A DNA stretch of 30,602 nt from Candidatus Liptonbacteria bacterium (GCA_016212635.1 JACRFR010000032.1:1-30602), one strand, 5' to 3'; positions 1-7,201 are shown, numbered from the stretch's first letter. Notes: generated by a model from the letters alone, not told the origin. Program-made: numbers and translations.

Positions 1-552
1 GGGATCGGCCTAGGCCCGATCAGCTAGTTGGTAGTGTAATGGACTACCAAGGCTATGACCGGTAGGGGAGGTGAGAGCCTGACCCCCAACGACGAGACTG
101 AGACACGGCTCGTACTCCTACGGGAGGCAGCAGTCGAGAATATTCGTCAATGGGCGAAAGCCTGAACGAGCGACGCCGCGTGCAGGAAGACGCACTTCGG
201 TGTGTAAACTGCGGTAGCCCCGGAACAAATAGTAATATTGAGCGTACGGGGCGGAAAGAGGTGGGTAACTACGTGCCAGCACCAGCGGTAAAACGTAGAC
301 CTCAAGCGTTATCCGGATTTATTGGGCGTAAAGAGCGTGTAGGGGGCCAAGCGCGTCCCTGGTTAAAGCCCACCGCCCAACGGTGGAACCGCCAGAGATA
401 CGGCCTGGCTAGAGGGAGTTAGAGGTGCACGGAACGCACGGTGTAGGGGTGAAATCCGTTGATATCGTGCGGAACACCAAAGGCGAAGGCAGTGCACTGG
501 GACTTTCCTGACCCTGAGACGCGAAAGCGTGGGGAGCAAAAAGGATTAGATA
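1..552 (+). rRNA. rrs: 16S ribosomal RNA, exon 1 (5' end outside window)
   Basis: The window opens inside a 16S gene, at about E. coli position 220. Universal stretches are readable: the CTCCTACGGGAGGCAGCAG block near 114-132, GTGCCAGCACCAGCGGTAA near 273-292, and GGATTAGATA at 543-552. The exon stops after the base equivalent to about E. coli A794, where CCCTGGTAGTCC would be expected; that block reappears at 1700. The base at 552 also occurs just before 1700, so the junction is uncertain by one or two bases. Open reading frames in this stretch are rRNA artefacts. Confidence 0.97.
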
Positions 553-1699
553 AATCCTGTTCCGGCTCTATAGAAAACGGAACAAAGGGTGTCCCCTCCG
601 AGGGCGACCTCGGAGTGAGCATTCAGCTATATCGGGGAAACTCTGTTCAAATTTTTGGAGATTAGATTAAGAGAACGAGAAAACGCCAAATTTGAGCAGA
701 CAATCCCGAGGGAAGTCCGCGTTACTCGTCCGAATGACTTTCGAATTGCATCGAATAAAGAACGAATTTATTCGTTTTATATTTGGTTATATTCGTTTGA
801 AATTCGAGCGTCTGGCGTTGGACCCCGTAGAGACTATGGAATTGAGCTAAGATAGCTGGCGCGGGTTTGGCGGATGCATTATCATATACGATGATGCGAA
901 ACGATAAACCATATGCGCCTTTGTCGGATCAAGTGCGAGCCATTATCCTAGGAACGCTTCTGGGAGACGGTTCGCTGAAGGTACAGAACGAATATGCGAA
1001 TGCAAATTTGCAAGTTCGCCATTCTGAAAAACAGAAAGCATATCTTCTCTGGAAAGCGGAAAAACTTTCCGAGATTGCGGGGAACACAAGCATCGGCGTG
1101 CAAAAAGCTGACGGCTATAGCATGGAAAAGAAGTGGCGTTTTGTGAGCCGGAGGTTGCCGGTGTTGACCGAGCTTCATTGCTTGACGCACAAAAACAATA
1201 AGCTTCGCATCAGGCGCAAATGGCTTAATCAAATGACGCCCCTTTCGCTTGCGGTGTGGTGGTGTGATGACGGTTCGCTTATCGGGTATGGCGGCAGAAA
1301 AGGAGTATTTTGCACAGATGGTTTTGACAAACCGTCCGTCGAAATACTCGCCCGCTATCTCGCAGTGGTGTGGCATATTCGCACCATTGTCGCTCCTATT
1401 TATCGTGAATATCACGGAGAAAGGAGGGAGTATTGGCGAATTTGGATACGATCGCAGGAGGAGTTGAAAAAATTTCTCCGGATTGTTATTCCCCATCTGC
1501 CGGTTTCCGCTATGATTCCCAAAGTGATGCTTCTGTATAAGGATTCTCAATTTCAACAACGCTGGATATCTGAAGTTGTCCATTTGAGCCATTTTTCTCA
1601 AGCGACCATTATGTCGGAATATGAGAAGAAGCGGGCCCGGTGGAATGTCTACAGATAATGATATAGTCCGACCTACTGGTGACAGATAGGACAAGTCAA
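553..1699 (+). mobile_element. Group I intron in 16S rRNA (about E. coli position 794) with LAGLIDADG ORF
   Basis: This 1.15-kb insertion splits the universally conserved GATTAGATA|CCC block. Group I core signals are visible. The region before the ORF contains a GGGGAAACTC-like P4/P5 segment (about 635-645) and a GTAGAGACTAT segment at 827-837. After the ORF comes GATATAGTCC at 1660-1669. GACTAT (832-837) and ATAGTC (1663-1668) can form P7, which places the ORF in a peripheral loop. The last intron base cannot be fixed by eye: a canonical terminal G is not at the join that best restores the exon. Confidence 0.85.
891..1658 (+). CDS. LAGLIDADG homing endonuclease in 16S group I intron
   Basis: A predicted 255-aa protein with two LAGLIDADG-type motifs: ILGTLLGDGSL near residues 19-29 and LAVWWCDDGSL roughly 115 residues later. 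This is the single-chain, two-motif layout of the LAGLIDADG_2 kind of endonuclease. Such enzymes cut intron-less alleles and drive copying of the intron. The acidic residue ending each motif (GDG, DDG) is present, so both half-sites look catalytically competent. I chose ATG 891 (ATG ATG); an in-frame TTG lies at 867. It lies between the two strands of the putative P7 helix. There is no Shine-Dalgarno. Confidence 0.9.
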   Translation: MMRNDKPYAPLSDQVRAIILGTLLGDGSLKVQNEYANANLQVRHSEKQKAYLLWKAEKLSEIAGNTSIGVQKADGYSMEKKWRFVSRRLPVLTELHCLTHKNNKLRIRRKWLNQMTPLSLAVWWCDDGSLIGYGGRKGVFCTDGFDKPSVEILARYLAVVWHIRTIVAPIYREYHGERREYWRIWIRSQEELKKFLRIVIPHLPVSAMIPKVMLLYKDSQFQQRWISEVVHLSHFSQATIMSEYEKKRARWNVYR

Positions 1700-2396
<697 letters not shown>

Positions 2397-2719
2397 AATA
2401 AAAGCGCCAAGCAGCGCAGTCGTCTAAACGGTTTAAATCCGTTTCCCTCTCTCCGTCGAGAGGGCATAGCCAAAAGATAGGTCCGACGCCGCGAGGGTCG
2501 GGCTGGAGGATCTGGCGGCAAAAGACAGCCCCAAACTCAAGGAATTTGATCGACCTACTAGTGGGCGGTGAGGGTAGGGAAGATCAACCAGACAAGTTCC
2601 TCGGGGATGCCCGGAATAGATGATTGCGTGACCTTGGGAGATCTGATGGCTGTTCATCCGTCTCGGGCGGATGATATAATTGAACTGACGCAGCGTCAGA
2701 AGTCAGCTGGGTCGTAGTA

Positions 2720-2737
2720 CTCCGATTTGAATCGGAG
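2720..2737. repeat. 18-nt palindrome upstream of intron-2 ORF
   Basis: CTCCGATTTGAATCGGAG is self-complementary apart from the central TG. A near-identical copy, GTCCGATTTAAATCGGAC, lies 34 nt after the ORF at 3223-3240, so the endonuclease gene sits between the two. In RNA each could fold alone or pair with the other. Confidence 0.8.
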
Positions 2738-2760
2738 GAAGGAGCCCACTCGATGTAGAA

Positions 2761-3189
2761 ATGCTTACTGCGGATTATATTGTTGGCCTAGTCGATGGCG
2801 AAGGAAGCTTTACCGCTTACGTTCGCGACTTGGCTGACTCTAAGGAAAAAGTGCGGCGAGTGCGAATTGAGCCGCGTTTTTACCTGAAACTTACCGAGCG
2901 AGACAAGTTAACCCTAGATGAATTACGGATATACTTCCGATGCGGCAACGTCTACTTTCAGAAAGACATTCGCCCGAATCACCAGAACTGTTATCGTTTC
3001 GAGGTGACTAGCCGGAAGGATTTAGCAGAAATCATCATTCCATTTTTCAGAGAGCACCCCCTGCGGTTGCCATCGAAAAAGAAGGATTTTGGAATTTTCT
3101 GCAAGTTGATCCAAAGTATCCAAAAAGGGGAACACTTAACCTCGGCCGGTCTGCGGAAGTTATTCACGTGGAAGCAAAAAATGCATTGA
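2761..3189 (+). CDS. LAGLIDADG homing endonuclease (single-motif) in 16S intron 2
   Basis: A 142-aa protein with one LAGLIDADG motif near the N-terminus (YIVGLVDGEGSF, residues 6-17). It is the right size for a single-motif enzyme that works as a homodimer, the LAGLIDADG_1 type found in organellar and bacterial rRNA introns. The catalytic acidic residue (DGEG) is present. The rest, including FEVTSRKDLAEIIIPFF, matches the alpha/beta core expected. No reverse transcriptase is encoded, so if the host is group II, mobility would rely on endonuclease homing. ATG 2761 has no Shine-Dalgarno close by. Near-identical palindromes lie on each side (2720-2737, 3223-3240). Confidence 0.88.
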   Translation: MLTADYIVGLVDGEGSFTAYVRDLADSKEKVRRVRIEPRFYLKLTERDKLTLDELRIYFRCGNVYFQKDIRPNHQNCYRFEVTSRKDLAEIIIPFFREHPLRLPSKKKDFGIFCKLIQSIQKGEHLTSAGLRKLFTWKQKMH

Positions 3190-3222
3190 GCTCGCCGTAT
3201 ACGGGAAAACCGTCCGTACGGG

Positions 3223-3240
3223 GTCCGATTTAAATCGGAC
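3223..3240. repeat. 18-nt perfect palindrome downstream of intron-2 ORF
   Basis: GTCCGATTTAAATCGGAC is a perfect palindrome and the partner of the one at 2720-2737. It directly follows the domain V-like hairpin. Confidence 0.8.
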
Positions 3241-3303
3241 CGGCCGATCTTAGTAATAAGCGTCGGCGCGGGAACATCAATTCTTAGTTCCAAAGAAGAT
3301 AAT

Positions 3304-3426
3304 CGCCCGTCACGCCAAGGGAGCCGGGAAGGGGTGAAATCCCACCTCGGTGGAATTAGCCCCAGCTCGGTGACATGGGCGAAGTCGTAACAAGGCACGC
3401 GTAGCGGAAGCTGTGCGTGGATCAAT
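3304..3426 (+). rRNA. rrs: 16S ribosomal RNA, exon 3 and 3' end (no CCTCC)
   Basis: It starts CGCCCGTCACGCC, passes GAAGTCGTAACAAGG (3381-3395) and forms an intact helix 45: CACGCGTAGC, loop GGAA, GCTGTGCGTG. It then reads GGATCA (3419-3424). In most bacteria GGATCA is followed by CCTCCTT, the anti-Shine-Dalgarno; here it is followed by ATTAATCTAGATAC. No CCTCC lies nearby downstream. The mature 3' end is therefore placed near 3424-3433 by homology only. Confidence 0.93.
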
Positions 3427-3714
3427 TAATCTAGATACTTAAAAACGCCACTATCTCTAAGGGATAAAACCCGGGAGATAAAACTTCGTGAATTTTTTCA
3501 CGGGGCTAACCCGGCCTTGGTCCGGCTCGGGGCCTCGCTTAATTGCGAGACCGTTTCTGTATCTAACAAATAGTCGTAGGTAAAGGTTGGGACAACTACA
3601 AAGCTCTCTCTCCTGGCGCGGAACAACGCGGACCTGGCGCGGATTCACGCGGAATATCACAAGTCGCGGACCTTCACCTTGTAATAGCGTCTTATTTTGT
3701 GATAAGCTGAATCA
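3427..3714 (+). other. Spacer after 16S; no tRNA or 23S rRNA
   Basis: There is no tRNA and no 23S start in this 288-nt interval. It holds several small hairpins: TATCTC/GAGATA (about 3450-3480), CGTGAA/TTCACG around a T-run (about 3487-3502), and CTCGC/GCGAG (about 3535-3550). TAGATAC (about 3431-3437) could also pair with GTATCTA (about 3559-3565), perhaps as a precursor-processing stem. A CGCGGA-rich degenerate repeat (about 3616-3655) resembles repeats inside secA. Confidence 0.6.
3679..3705 (+). promoter_or_regulatory. Putative promoter for response regulator/rplS
   Basis: TTGTAA (3679-3684) and TGATAA (3700-3705) are separated by 15 nt, slightly short for a sigma-70 promoter. The ATG is at 3715, so the leader would be only a few nucleotides. 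There is no Shine-Dalgarno. Confidence 0.45.
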
Positions 3715-4098
3715 ATGGCAGACGCGAAAAAAAGAGTGGCGGTCATTGAAGATGACCGTTTTCTGTCCACGCTGATCAAAACCCGGCTGGAGCGAGAGGG
3801 CTTGGAGGTCGTGCAGTGTTTTGATGGCGAACAGGCCGTGGCCTGGCTCCGGAACAATAAGCCGGACGCGCTGATCCTGGATCTGATCATGCCTAAAATG
3901 TCCGGGTTTGACGTGCTGGAGGCCATGTCGATGGATCCACAAATGAACACCATTCCGGTGATAGTTCTATCGAATTTAGCCCAGGAGAGCGATGTGGAAA
4001 AGGCCAAGCGTTATGGAGCCAAAGAATATTTTGTTAAAGTTCGAATTTCCATTGATGCCGTCGCGAGCCGGGTTAAGGCCTTGCTCGATGGCAAGTAG
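3715..4098 (+). CDS. Single-domain response regulator (CheY-like receiver)
   Basis: A 127-aa protein that is only a receiver domain, with no output domain. The acidic pocket is D13/D14, the phospho-acceptor is D56 in LILDLIMPKMSG, the switch residue is S86 (VIVLSN), the aromatic is F106 and the conserved lysine is K108 (YFVKV). It would take a phosphoryl group from a histidine kinase, none of which lies in the window, and act by protein-protein contact. rplS starts 16 nt after its stop, so the two are probably cotranscribed. The N-terminus has an extra basic MADAKKR. The family is clear; the partner is unknown. Confidence 0.93.
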   Translation: MADAKKRVAVIEDDRFLSTLIKTRLEREGLEVVQCFDGEQAVAWLRNNKPDALILDLIMPKMSGFDVLEAMSMDPQMNTIPVIVLSNLAQESDVEKAKRYGAKEYFVKVRISIDAVASRVKALLDGK

Positions 4099-4114
4099 CT
4101 GATTTATTCCCCCC

Positions 4115-4423
4115 ATGATCCATCCTGATATTATTCCTAAGATAAAACCGGGCGCTAAGGTCCGGGTTTTCGAAGGTCCGACCGCCGCGCCGTTCGAGGG
4201 CCTAGTTATTGCCCGGAAGCACGGCAGCGAGCCCGGCGCGACCTTTATCGTGCGTGCAATGCGCTCCGGAGTGGGCGTGGAAAAGGTTTACCCCATCCAC
4301 TCTCCGGCGATCAATAAAGTAGATGTGGTTTCCAGTCCCAAGAAAATCCATAAGGCCAAACTCTTTTTTGTACGCAAGATTTCCGGGGCCAAGATAAGGC
4401 AACGGCTGGGGGTGTCCTTATAG
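4115..4423 (+). CDS. rplS: Ribosomal protein bL19
   Basis: A 102-aa protein matching L19 of the large ribosomal subunit, which lies at the 30S-50S interface. Characteristic stretches are the start PGAKVRVFEG, FEGLVIARKHGSEPGATFIVRA, the signature GVGVEKVYPIHSPAINKVDVV and KIHKAKLFFVRKISGAK. It is about a dozen residues shorter than E. coli L19, mostly at the N-terminus. It follows the response regulator and is followed by a good intrinsic terminator. ATG 4115 is preceded by TATTCCCCCC, the opposite of a Shine-Dalgarno. Confidence 0.93.
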   Translation: MIHPDIIPKIKPGAKVRVFEGPTAAPFEGLVIARKHGSEPGATFIVRAMRSGVGVEKVYPIHSPAINKVDVVSSPKKIHKAKLFFVRKISGAKIRQRLGVSL

Positions 4424-4470
4424 GCAGGGAGTAGCGAGTAGGGTGTAGAGAGTAGAGAAATACGAAAAGG

Positions 4471-4489
4471 CCGCCGAGAGGCGGTTTTT
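4471..4489 (+). terminator. Intrinsic terminator after rplS
   Basis: CCGCC (4471-4475), loop GAGA, GGCGG (4480-4484), then TTTTT and GCG. It lies 48 nt after the rplS stop. Confidence 0.85.
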
Positions 4490-4604
4490 GCGTTTGATTC
4501 CTCTCCTTTCTAAGGAGAGGTTAGGCGAGGTGAATTCCTATAAGTCTAATAAGTCCCATAAGTCTTATGTGACCTTTAGGTCTAATAAGACCAATGAGTC
4601 GTAT

Positions 4605-4652
4605 AAAAATGCGAAAGGCCGGGCGTTTCCCTGGATAGGGGCGTGCCCGGCC
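4605..4652 (-). terminator. Intrinsic terminator of small gene unit 1
   Basis: Read on the minus strand: GGCCGGGC, a 20-nt loop, GCCCGGCC, then TTTCGCATTTTT. It starts 4 nt after the stop of the 68-aa gene. The same terminator follows unit 2 (5784-5833) with nearly the same sequence, including the loop. Confidence 0.8.
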
Positions 4653-4656
4653 TGGA

Positions 4657-4863
4657 TCACTTTTCGATGGTGGCGGTAACCTCCGCCAAGGACGCTCCAG
4701 CGTCCCTGGCGGCACGGATGGCCGCGCCAACCAGCTCCGCGGCGGTCCGCAGGAGCTGCTGCCGCCGCGTAGGCGGCGCCTGGCCGCTCTCGAGAACCGA
4801 GAGTACAACGCTCTCGATTTCTCGGACGGCCACGAGGCGGAGTAGAGTTTCCGCCTTTTCCAT
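4657..4863 (-). CDS. Small helical protein of unknown function, paralogue 1 (68 aa)
   Basis: MEKAETLLRLVAVREIESVV begins a 68-aa, Ala/Glu/Leu-rich, probably all-helical protein with no signal peptide, no cysteines and no domain I recognise. Its C-terminal half (AAELVGAAIRAARDAGASLA) aligns with the protein at 5838-6047 (ASELLTEAVLAAQAAGASEE). Two in-frame ATGs lie near the start (4869 and 4863). I chose 4863 because the AAAGGGGGTGAT box then has the same 4-nt spacing as in paralogue 2. It forms its own unit with a conserved leader and terminator. Confidence 0.75.
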   Translation of the reverse strand: MEKAETLLRLVAVREIESVVLSVLESGQAPPTRRQQLLRTAAELVGAAIRAARDAGASLAEVTATIEK

Positions 4864-4914
4864 TTCCATCACCCCCTTTCCGCTTCCAACCCTGACACAC
4901 ACACACTTCTAAGT
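4864..4914 (-). promoter_or_regulatory. Conserved leader with strong Shine-Dalgarno, unit 1
   Basis: On the minus strand it reads TTTGACTTAGAA, then six GT repeats, CAGGG, and AAAGGGGGTGAT (4868-4879) 4 nt before the ATG. Unit 2 has the same order: TTTTGAC, six GT repeats, CAGGGT, then AAAGGAGGTGAT. TTGACT may be a -35 element, but there is no convincing TATAAT. Confidence 0.6.
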
Positions 4915-5035
4915 CAAATCAGATCCCTCGCTCCCTCGCCTCGCTGGAGCTCTGGCGAAGCGGGTCCTTAGACGGATTCGACGGACTCACCACAAGAAAA
5001 GAGGGGGAAGGCTCGCACGGTGATTCGCGAATGGG

Positions 5036-5041
5036 TATAAT
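5036..5041 (+). promoter_or_regulatory. -10 box of Nudix gene (leaderless)
   Basis: A perfect TATAAT ends 9 nt before ATG 5051, so transcription would start at or within a few bases of the initiation codon. There is no clear -35 and no Shine-Dalgarno. Confidence 0.6.
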
Positions 5042-5050
5042 AATTAACAA

Positions 5051-5506
5051 ATGAGATCCCGGGCGGTGATAATCAAGGGCGGCGAGATATTATTAGTTCG
5101 CCGGATTAAGAATGGTGAAGAGTATTTTGTTTTTCCTGGCGGGGGTGCGGAAGGCGATGAGGATCCTGTCCAAACCCTAATTCGGGAGGTTAGAGAAGAG
5201 CTGGGATTGAGTATCTATTCGCCTCGTTTCCTGTTCCGTCTGGAGCAAGAGGATGAGCCGAGCTGTTTCTTTTTAGTAACCAAATTTTCCGGCGAGCCGG
5301 TAATCGGCGGCGAGGAAAAAGAGCGCATGACTCCGGATAACCAATATCACGTGGCCTGGCTGCCGATCGGTCGGGCATTGGCCCTGCCGAGCTTATATCC
5401 CGAGGAGGCCAAACAAAAACTCGCGGAGATATTACCGGGTATCAACCGAGCGGAATTCCCCGAGGTCGGGCCTCTTTGCCCGGGAGGCCCGACCTCTACA
5501 GATTAA
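5051..5506 (+). CDS. Nudix hydrolase
   Basis: A 151-aa protein with a complete Nudix box (G-x5-E-x7-REVREELGL) at residues 31-53. The metal-binding REVREE residues are intact, so it should hydrolyse a nucleoside diphosphate linked to another moiety. The substrate cannot be told from sequence. The C-terminal tail (from about AEFPEVGPL onward) is unusual: it is translated from an interspersed inverted repeat (GAGGTCGGGCCTC at 5462-5474 and GAGGCCCGACCTC at 5484-5496), and the stop lies just beyond. The natural domain probably ends near LAEILPG. It seems to be leaderless. Confidence 0.93.
   Translation: MRSRAVIIKGGEILLVRRIKNGEEYFVFPGGGAEGDEDPVQTLIREVREELGLSIYSPRFLFRLEQEDEPSCFFLVTKFSGEPVIGGEEKERMTPDNQYHVAWLPIGRALALPSLYPEEAKQKLAEILPGINRAEFPEVGPLCPGGPTSTD
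5462..5496. repeat. Interspersed hairpin repeat GAGGTCGGGCCTC inside Nudix 3' end
   Basis: The arms are 13 bp and perfect, with a 9-nt loop. It belongs to the same family as copies at 8575, 16072, 17245, 24622, 26523, 28579 and 30340. Here it is part of the coding sequence. Confidence 0.9.
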
Positions 5507-5783
5507 ATTTATACCCACCGCCAAACTCGAACGCTGTTGCCCGGAGATTGTGGAACTATAATCATTGGTGAAATGATTTCCGCCCAAAGCGGATCCGCCT
5601 CGTGCCGCGCTCCGTCGCCAAAGAGTTCTGGCGGCGTGCGACCGGCATAGCCTTCGGCAACGCACGGCCGGCGGAAAGCGCATCTATAAATCCCGTTAGA
5701 AATTGCCGCGGGGTATTTGAATCCCCGCGGCAATTGGGCAATCTAACCCCGCCGCAGAGCGGACGGGGTATTTCTAACTGGAT
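5507..5783. other. Intergenic region with nested inverted repeats
   Basis: I see no gene. At 5701-5735 a 13-bp perfect hairpin (AATTGCCGCGGGG and its complement) is nested inside a 9-bp outer pair GTTAGAAAT (5695-5703) and ATTTCTAAC (5770-5778). This could be a decayed MITE or a folded RNA. The GC-rich stretch 5580-5690 has CGCC/GGCG-rich partial palindromes only. Confidence 0.5.
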
Positions 5784-5833
5784 AAAAAATGCGAAAGGCC
5801 GGGCGTTTCCCTGGGTAGGGGCGTGCCCGGCCC
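5784..5833 (-). terminator. Intrinsic terminator of small gene unit 2
   Basis: On the minus strand GGGCCGGGC, loop, GCCCGGCC, then TTTCGCATTTTTT. It is nearly identical to the terminator at 4605-4652 and begins 4 nt after the stop codon. Confidence 0.82.
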
Positions 5834-5837
5834 TTAC

Positions 5838-6047
5838 TTAAGCGAGGGCGGCGAGGATTTCCTCCTCCGACGCCCCGGCGGCCTGGGCCGCCAAGACGGC
5901 CTCGGTAAGGAGTTCGCTCGCGGCGGCCGTGAACCGCCACACCGCGCCCGTCTCGGCGAGAGGGTCGGTAGCGAGCACTGCGATCACCTCGCCCCCAACC
6001 CTCTTCACCACCGCTAGGTGGTGAAGGGCTTCCTTCTTTTCCGCCAT
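5838..6047 (-). CDS. Small helical protein of unknown function, paralogue 2 (69 aa)
   Basis: MAEKKEALHHLAVVKRVGGE begins a 69-aa protein rich in Ala, Glu and Leu, with a predicted helical C-terminal half ending AGASEEEILAALA. It is a diverged paralogue of 4657-4863 (AGASLAEVTATIEK). It starts at ATG 6047, preceded by AAAGGAGGTGAT at 6052-6063, an exact complement of a canonical bacterial 16S tail. Leader, protein and terminator form a self-contained unit. A 123-bp mobile element sits just upstream of its leader. I do not recognise the function; its size and strong ribosome binding site suggest an abundant small protein. Confidence 0.78.
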   Translation of the reverse strand: MAEKKEALHHLAVVKRVGGEVIAVLATDPLAETGAVWRFTAAASELLTEAVLAAQAAGASEEEILAALA

Positions 6048-6115
6048 GGTTATCACCTCCTTTCTGGCAGAAACTTTCCCGATCTCACCCTGACACACAC
6101 ACACCTTTGTCAAAA
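6048..6115 (-). promoter_or_regulatory. Conserved leader with perfect Shine-Dalgarno, unit 2
   Basis: On the minus strand: TTTTGACAAAG, six GT repeats, CAGGGT, GAGATCGGGAAAG, and AAAGGAGGTGAT (6052-6063) 4 nt before the ATG. TTGACA could be the -35; no good -10 is visible. The upstream end abuts the target-site duplication of the MITE-like element. Confidence 0.6.
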
Positions 6116-6121
6116 TCGCAG

Positions 6122-6244
6122 GGCGCTGTTCGGAAACCACCGATTTTATTGCCCGAGCTTGTCGAGGGCCATGCCATGTACCCGCCAAAAAACTACCCTT
6201 CGACGGGCTCAGGGAATAACTTTTTGACGTTTCCGAACAGCGCC
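6122..6244. mobile_element. MITE-like element with 16-bp TIRs and 9-bp target duplication
   Basis: GGCGCTGTTCGGAAAC (6122-6137) and its exact inverse GTTTCCGAACAGCGCC (6229-6244) bound a 123-bp element with no ORF. Both sides carry the direct repeat AAATCGCAG (6113-6121 and 6245-6253), the expected target-site duplication. The interior has a weaker inverted pair (GCCCGAGCTTGTCGAGGG and CCCTTCGACGGGCTCAGGG). No transposase for it lies in the window, so it would have been moved in trans. Confidence 0.85.
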
Positions 6245-6320
6245 AAATCGCAGGAAAATCTAGAAGCTTAATATATGGTCCTCGTAAGGCCGTGGGCCTT
6301 ACGAAGACCCAAACATAGGG

Positions 6321-6326
6321 TATACT
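6321..6326 (+). promoter_or_regulatory. -10 box of nfo (leaderless)
   Basis: TATACT ends 8 nt before ATG 6335. ATG 6328 opens only a four-codon frame, so 6335 is the start and the mRNA would begin essentially at the start codon. Confidence 0.55.
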
Positions 6327-6334
6327 AATGACCA

Positions 6335-7201
6335 ATGATCAATAATCATTCTTCTCGTCCCTTGATCGGCACCCACGTTTCCACGGCTGGCGGTTTGGCC
6401 AAGGCCATCGATCGGGCCGAGGCGATCGGTGCGGAAGCCATTCAAATCTTCGGCGTCTCTCCTCGGAGCTGGAGCGCGCCTCTGCCGTCCGCCGAGGCCA
6501 TCGCCGCTTACCGGAAGCGGCTGGCGGCGAGTTCCGTCCGAGCGGTTTATCTCCATGCGCCATATTTAATTAATTTGGCCAGTCCCGACCCGCGCCTGCG
6601 AAATATTTCCACTCACAACTTGATCGCCCACTTCAAGATTACCGAAGCGATCGGTGCCGCCGGACTGATCTTTCATTTGGGTTCGGGCAAGGAGATGCCT
6701 ATGGTGGACGCTCTGGCGGTATCAATCGAGGCCATGCGAAAAGCAGTCCAAGATGTTCCTGGCCGGGCGCATCTCATTATGGAAAACAGTGCCGGCGGGG
6801 GACAGAAAATTGGGGCGACCATGGAGGATTTGCAGATACTTTATCGCGGAGTTGATTCCCGACGCCTCAAGATTTGTTTCGATACCGCCCATGCTTTTGA
6901 GGCGGGTCTCGTCATGGATTATGCGCCGGACAACATAGATCAGCTGTGCCGGGAACTAGACCGGACGGTGGGTCTCCAAAACGTGGTGGTTGTTCACGCC
7001 AATGATTCGCGGACGGCAGCCAGCTCCCACCACGACCAGCACGAAAATATCGGCCAGGGCCATATCGGCTTGGCTGGTTTCCAAAACCTGGCGCGGGAGA
7101 GTAAATTCTGTAAAATGCCCTGGCTCCTGGAGGTGCCCGGCTTCGACGGGGAAGGCCCAGATGCCAAGAATATAAAGATTCTAAAGGAGTGCTTTGATTA
7201 A
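6335..7201 (+). CDS. nfo: Endonuclease IV (AP endonuclease family 2)
   Basis: A 288-aa, full-length, TIM-barrel AP endonuclease. It cuts DNA 5' of abasic sites in base-excision repair and carries a trinuclear zinc centre. Family signatures are in order: GTHVSTAGGL (12-21), AIQIF (36-40), HAPYLINLAS, the HLGSG strand, IMENSAGGG (zinc-ligand Glu), CFDTAHAFEAG, VVHANDS, HENIGQGHIG and LLEVPGFDGEGPDAKNI. All expected metal ligands appear present. It stands alone, with an apparent leaderless promoter. The MITE-like element ends about 90 nt upstream. Confidence 0.95.
   Translation: MINNHSSRPLIGTHVSTAGGLAKAIDRAEAIGAEAIQIFGVSPRSWSAPLPSAEAIAAYRKRLAASSVRAVYLHAPYLINLASPDPRLRNISTHNLIAHFKITEAIGAAGLIFHLGSGKEMPMVDALAVSIEAMRKAVQDVPGRAHLIMENSAGGGQKIGATMEDLQILYRGVDSRRLKICFDTAHAFEAGLVMDYAPDNIDQLCRELDRTVGLQNVVVVHANDSRTAASSHHDQHENIGQGHIGLAGFQNLARESKFCKMPWLLEVPGFDGEGPDAKNIKILKECFD

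Larger units (their letters stand above)
2397..3303 (+). mobile_element. Group II-like intron in 16S rRNA (about E. coli position 1399) with LAGLIDADG ORF
   Basis: A 907-nt insertion within the GTACACACCGCCCGTC block. The 3' part has a hairpin at 3195-3221 built like group II domain V: stem CCGTAT/GTACGG, a 2-nt CC bulge on the 3' strand, stem ACGG/CCGT and a GAAAA loop, with CGC just before it where some group II classes have CGC instead of AGC. A candidate domain VI (GCCGA/TCGGC, about 3243-3266) follows. Upstream text such as CTTGGGAGATCTG (2633-2645) and GTCGTAGTAC (2711-2720) resembles bacterial group II domains I-III. I saw no group I P7 signature. The GTGYG 5' start is not evident and one G-G mismatch sits in the domain V stem, so the class is tentative. 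Confidence 0.6.

Noticed and set aside
150..665. Open frames inside 16S exon 1
   Set aside because: They lie in conserved rRNA sequence and show no protein features.
948..1694. 248-aa minus-strand frame opposite the intron-1 endonuclease
   Set aside because: It is the antisense shadow of a clear LAGLIDADG gene and has no motif of its own.
3427..3714. A third intron hiding the CCTCC at the end of 16S
   Set aside because: I found no group I P7 pair, no domain V and no CCTCCTT resumption in this stretch; kept only as a refutation test.
6055..6066. ATCACCTCCTTTCT on the plus strand as a detached 16S 3' tail (trans-spliced anti-Shine-Dalgarno)
   Set aside because: It is simply the complement of the Shine-Dalgarno of the minus-strand small gene, with the correct spacing to its ATG.
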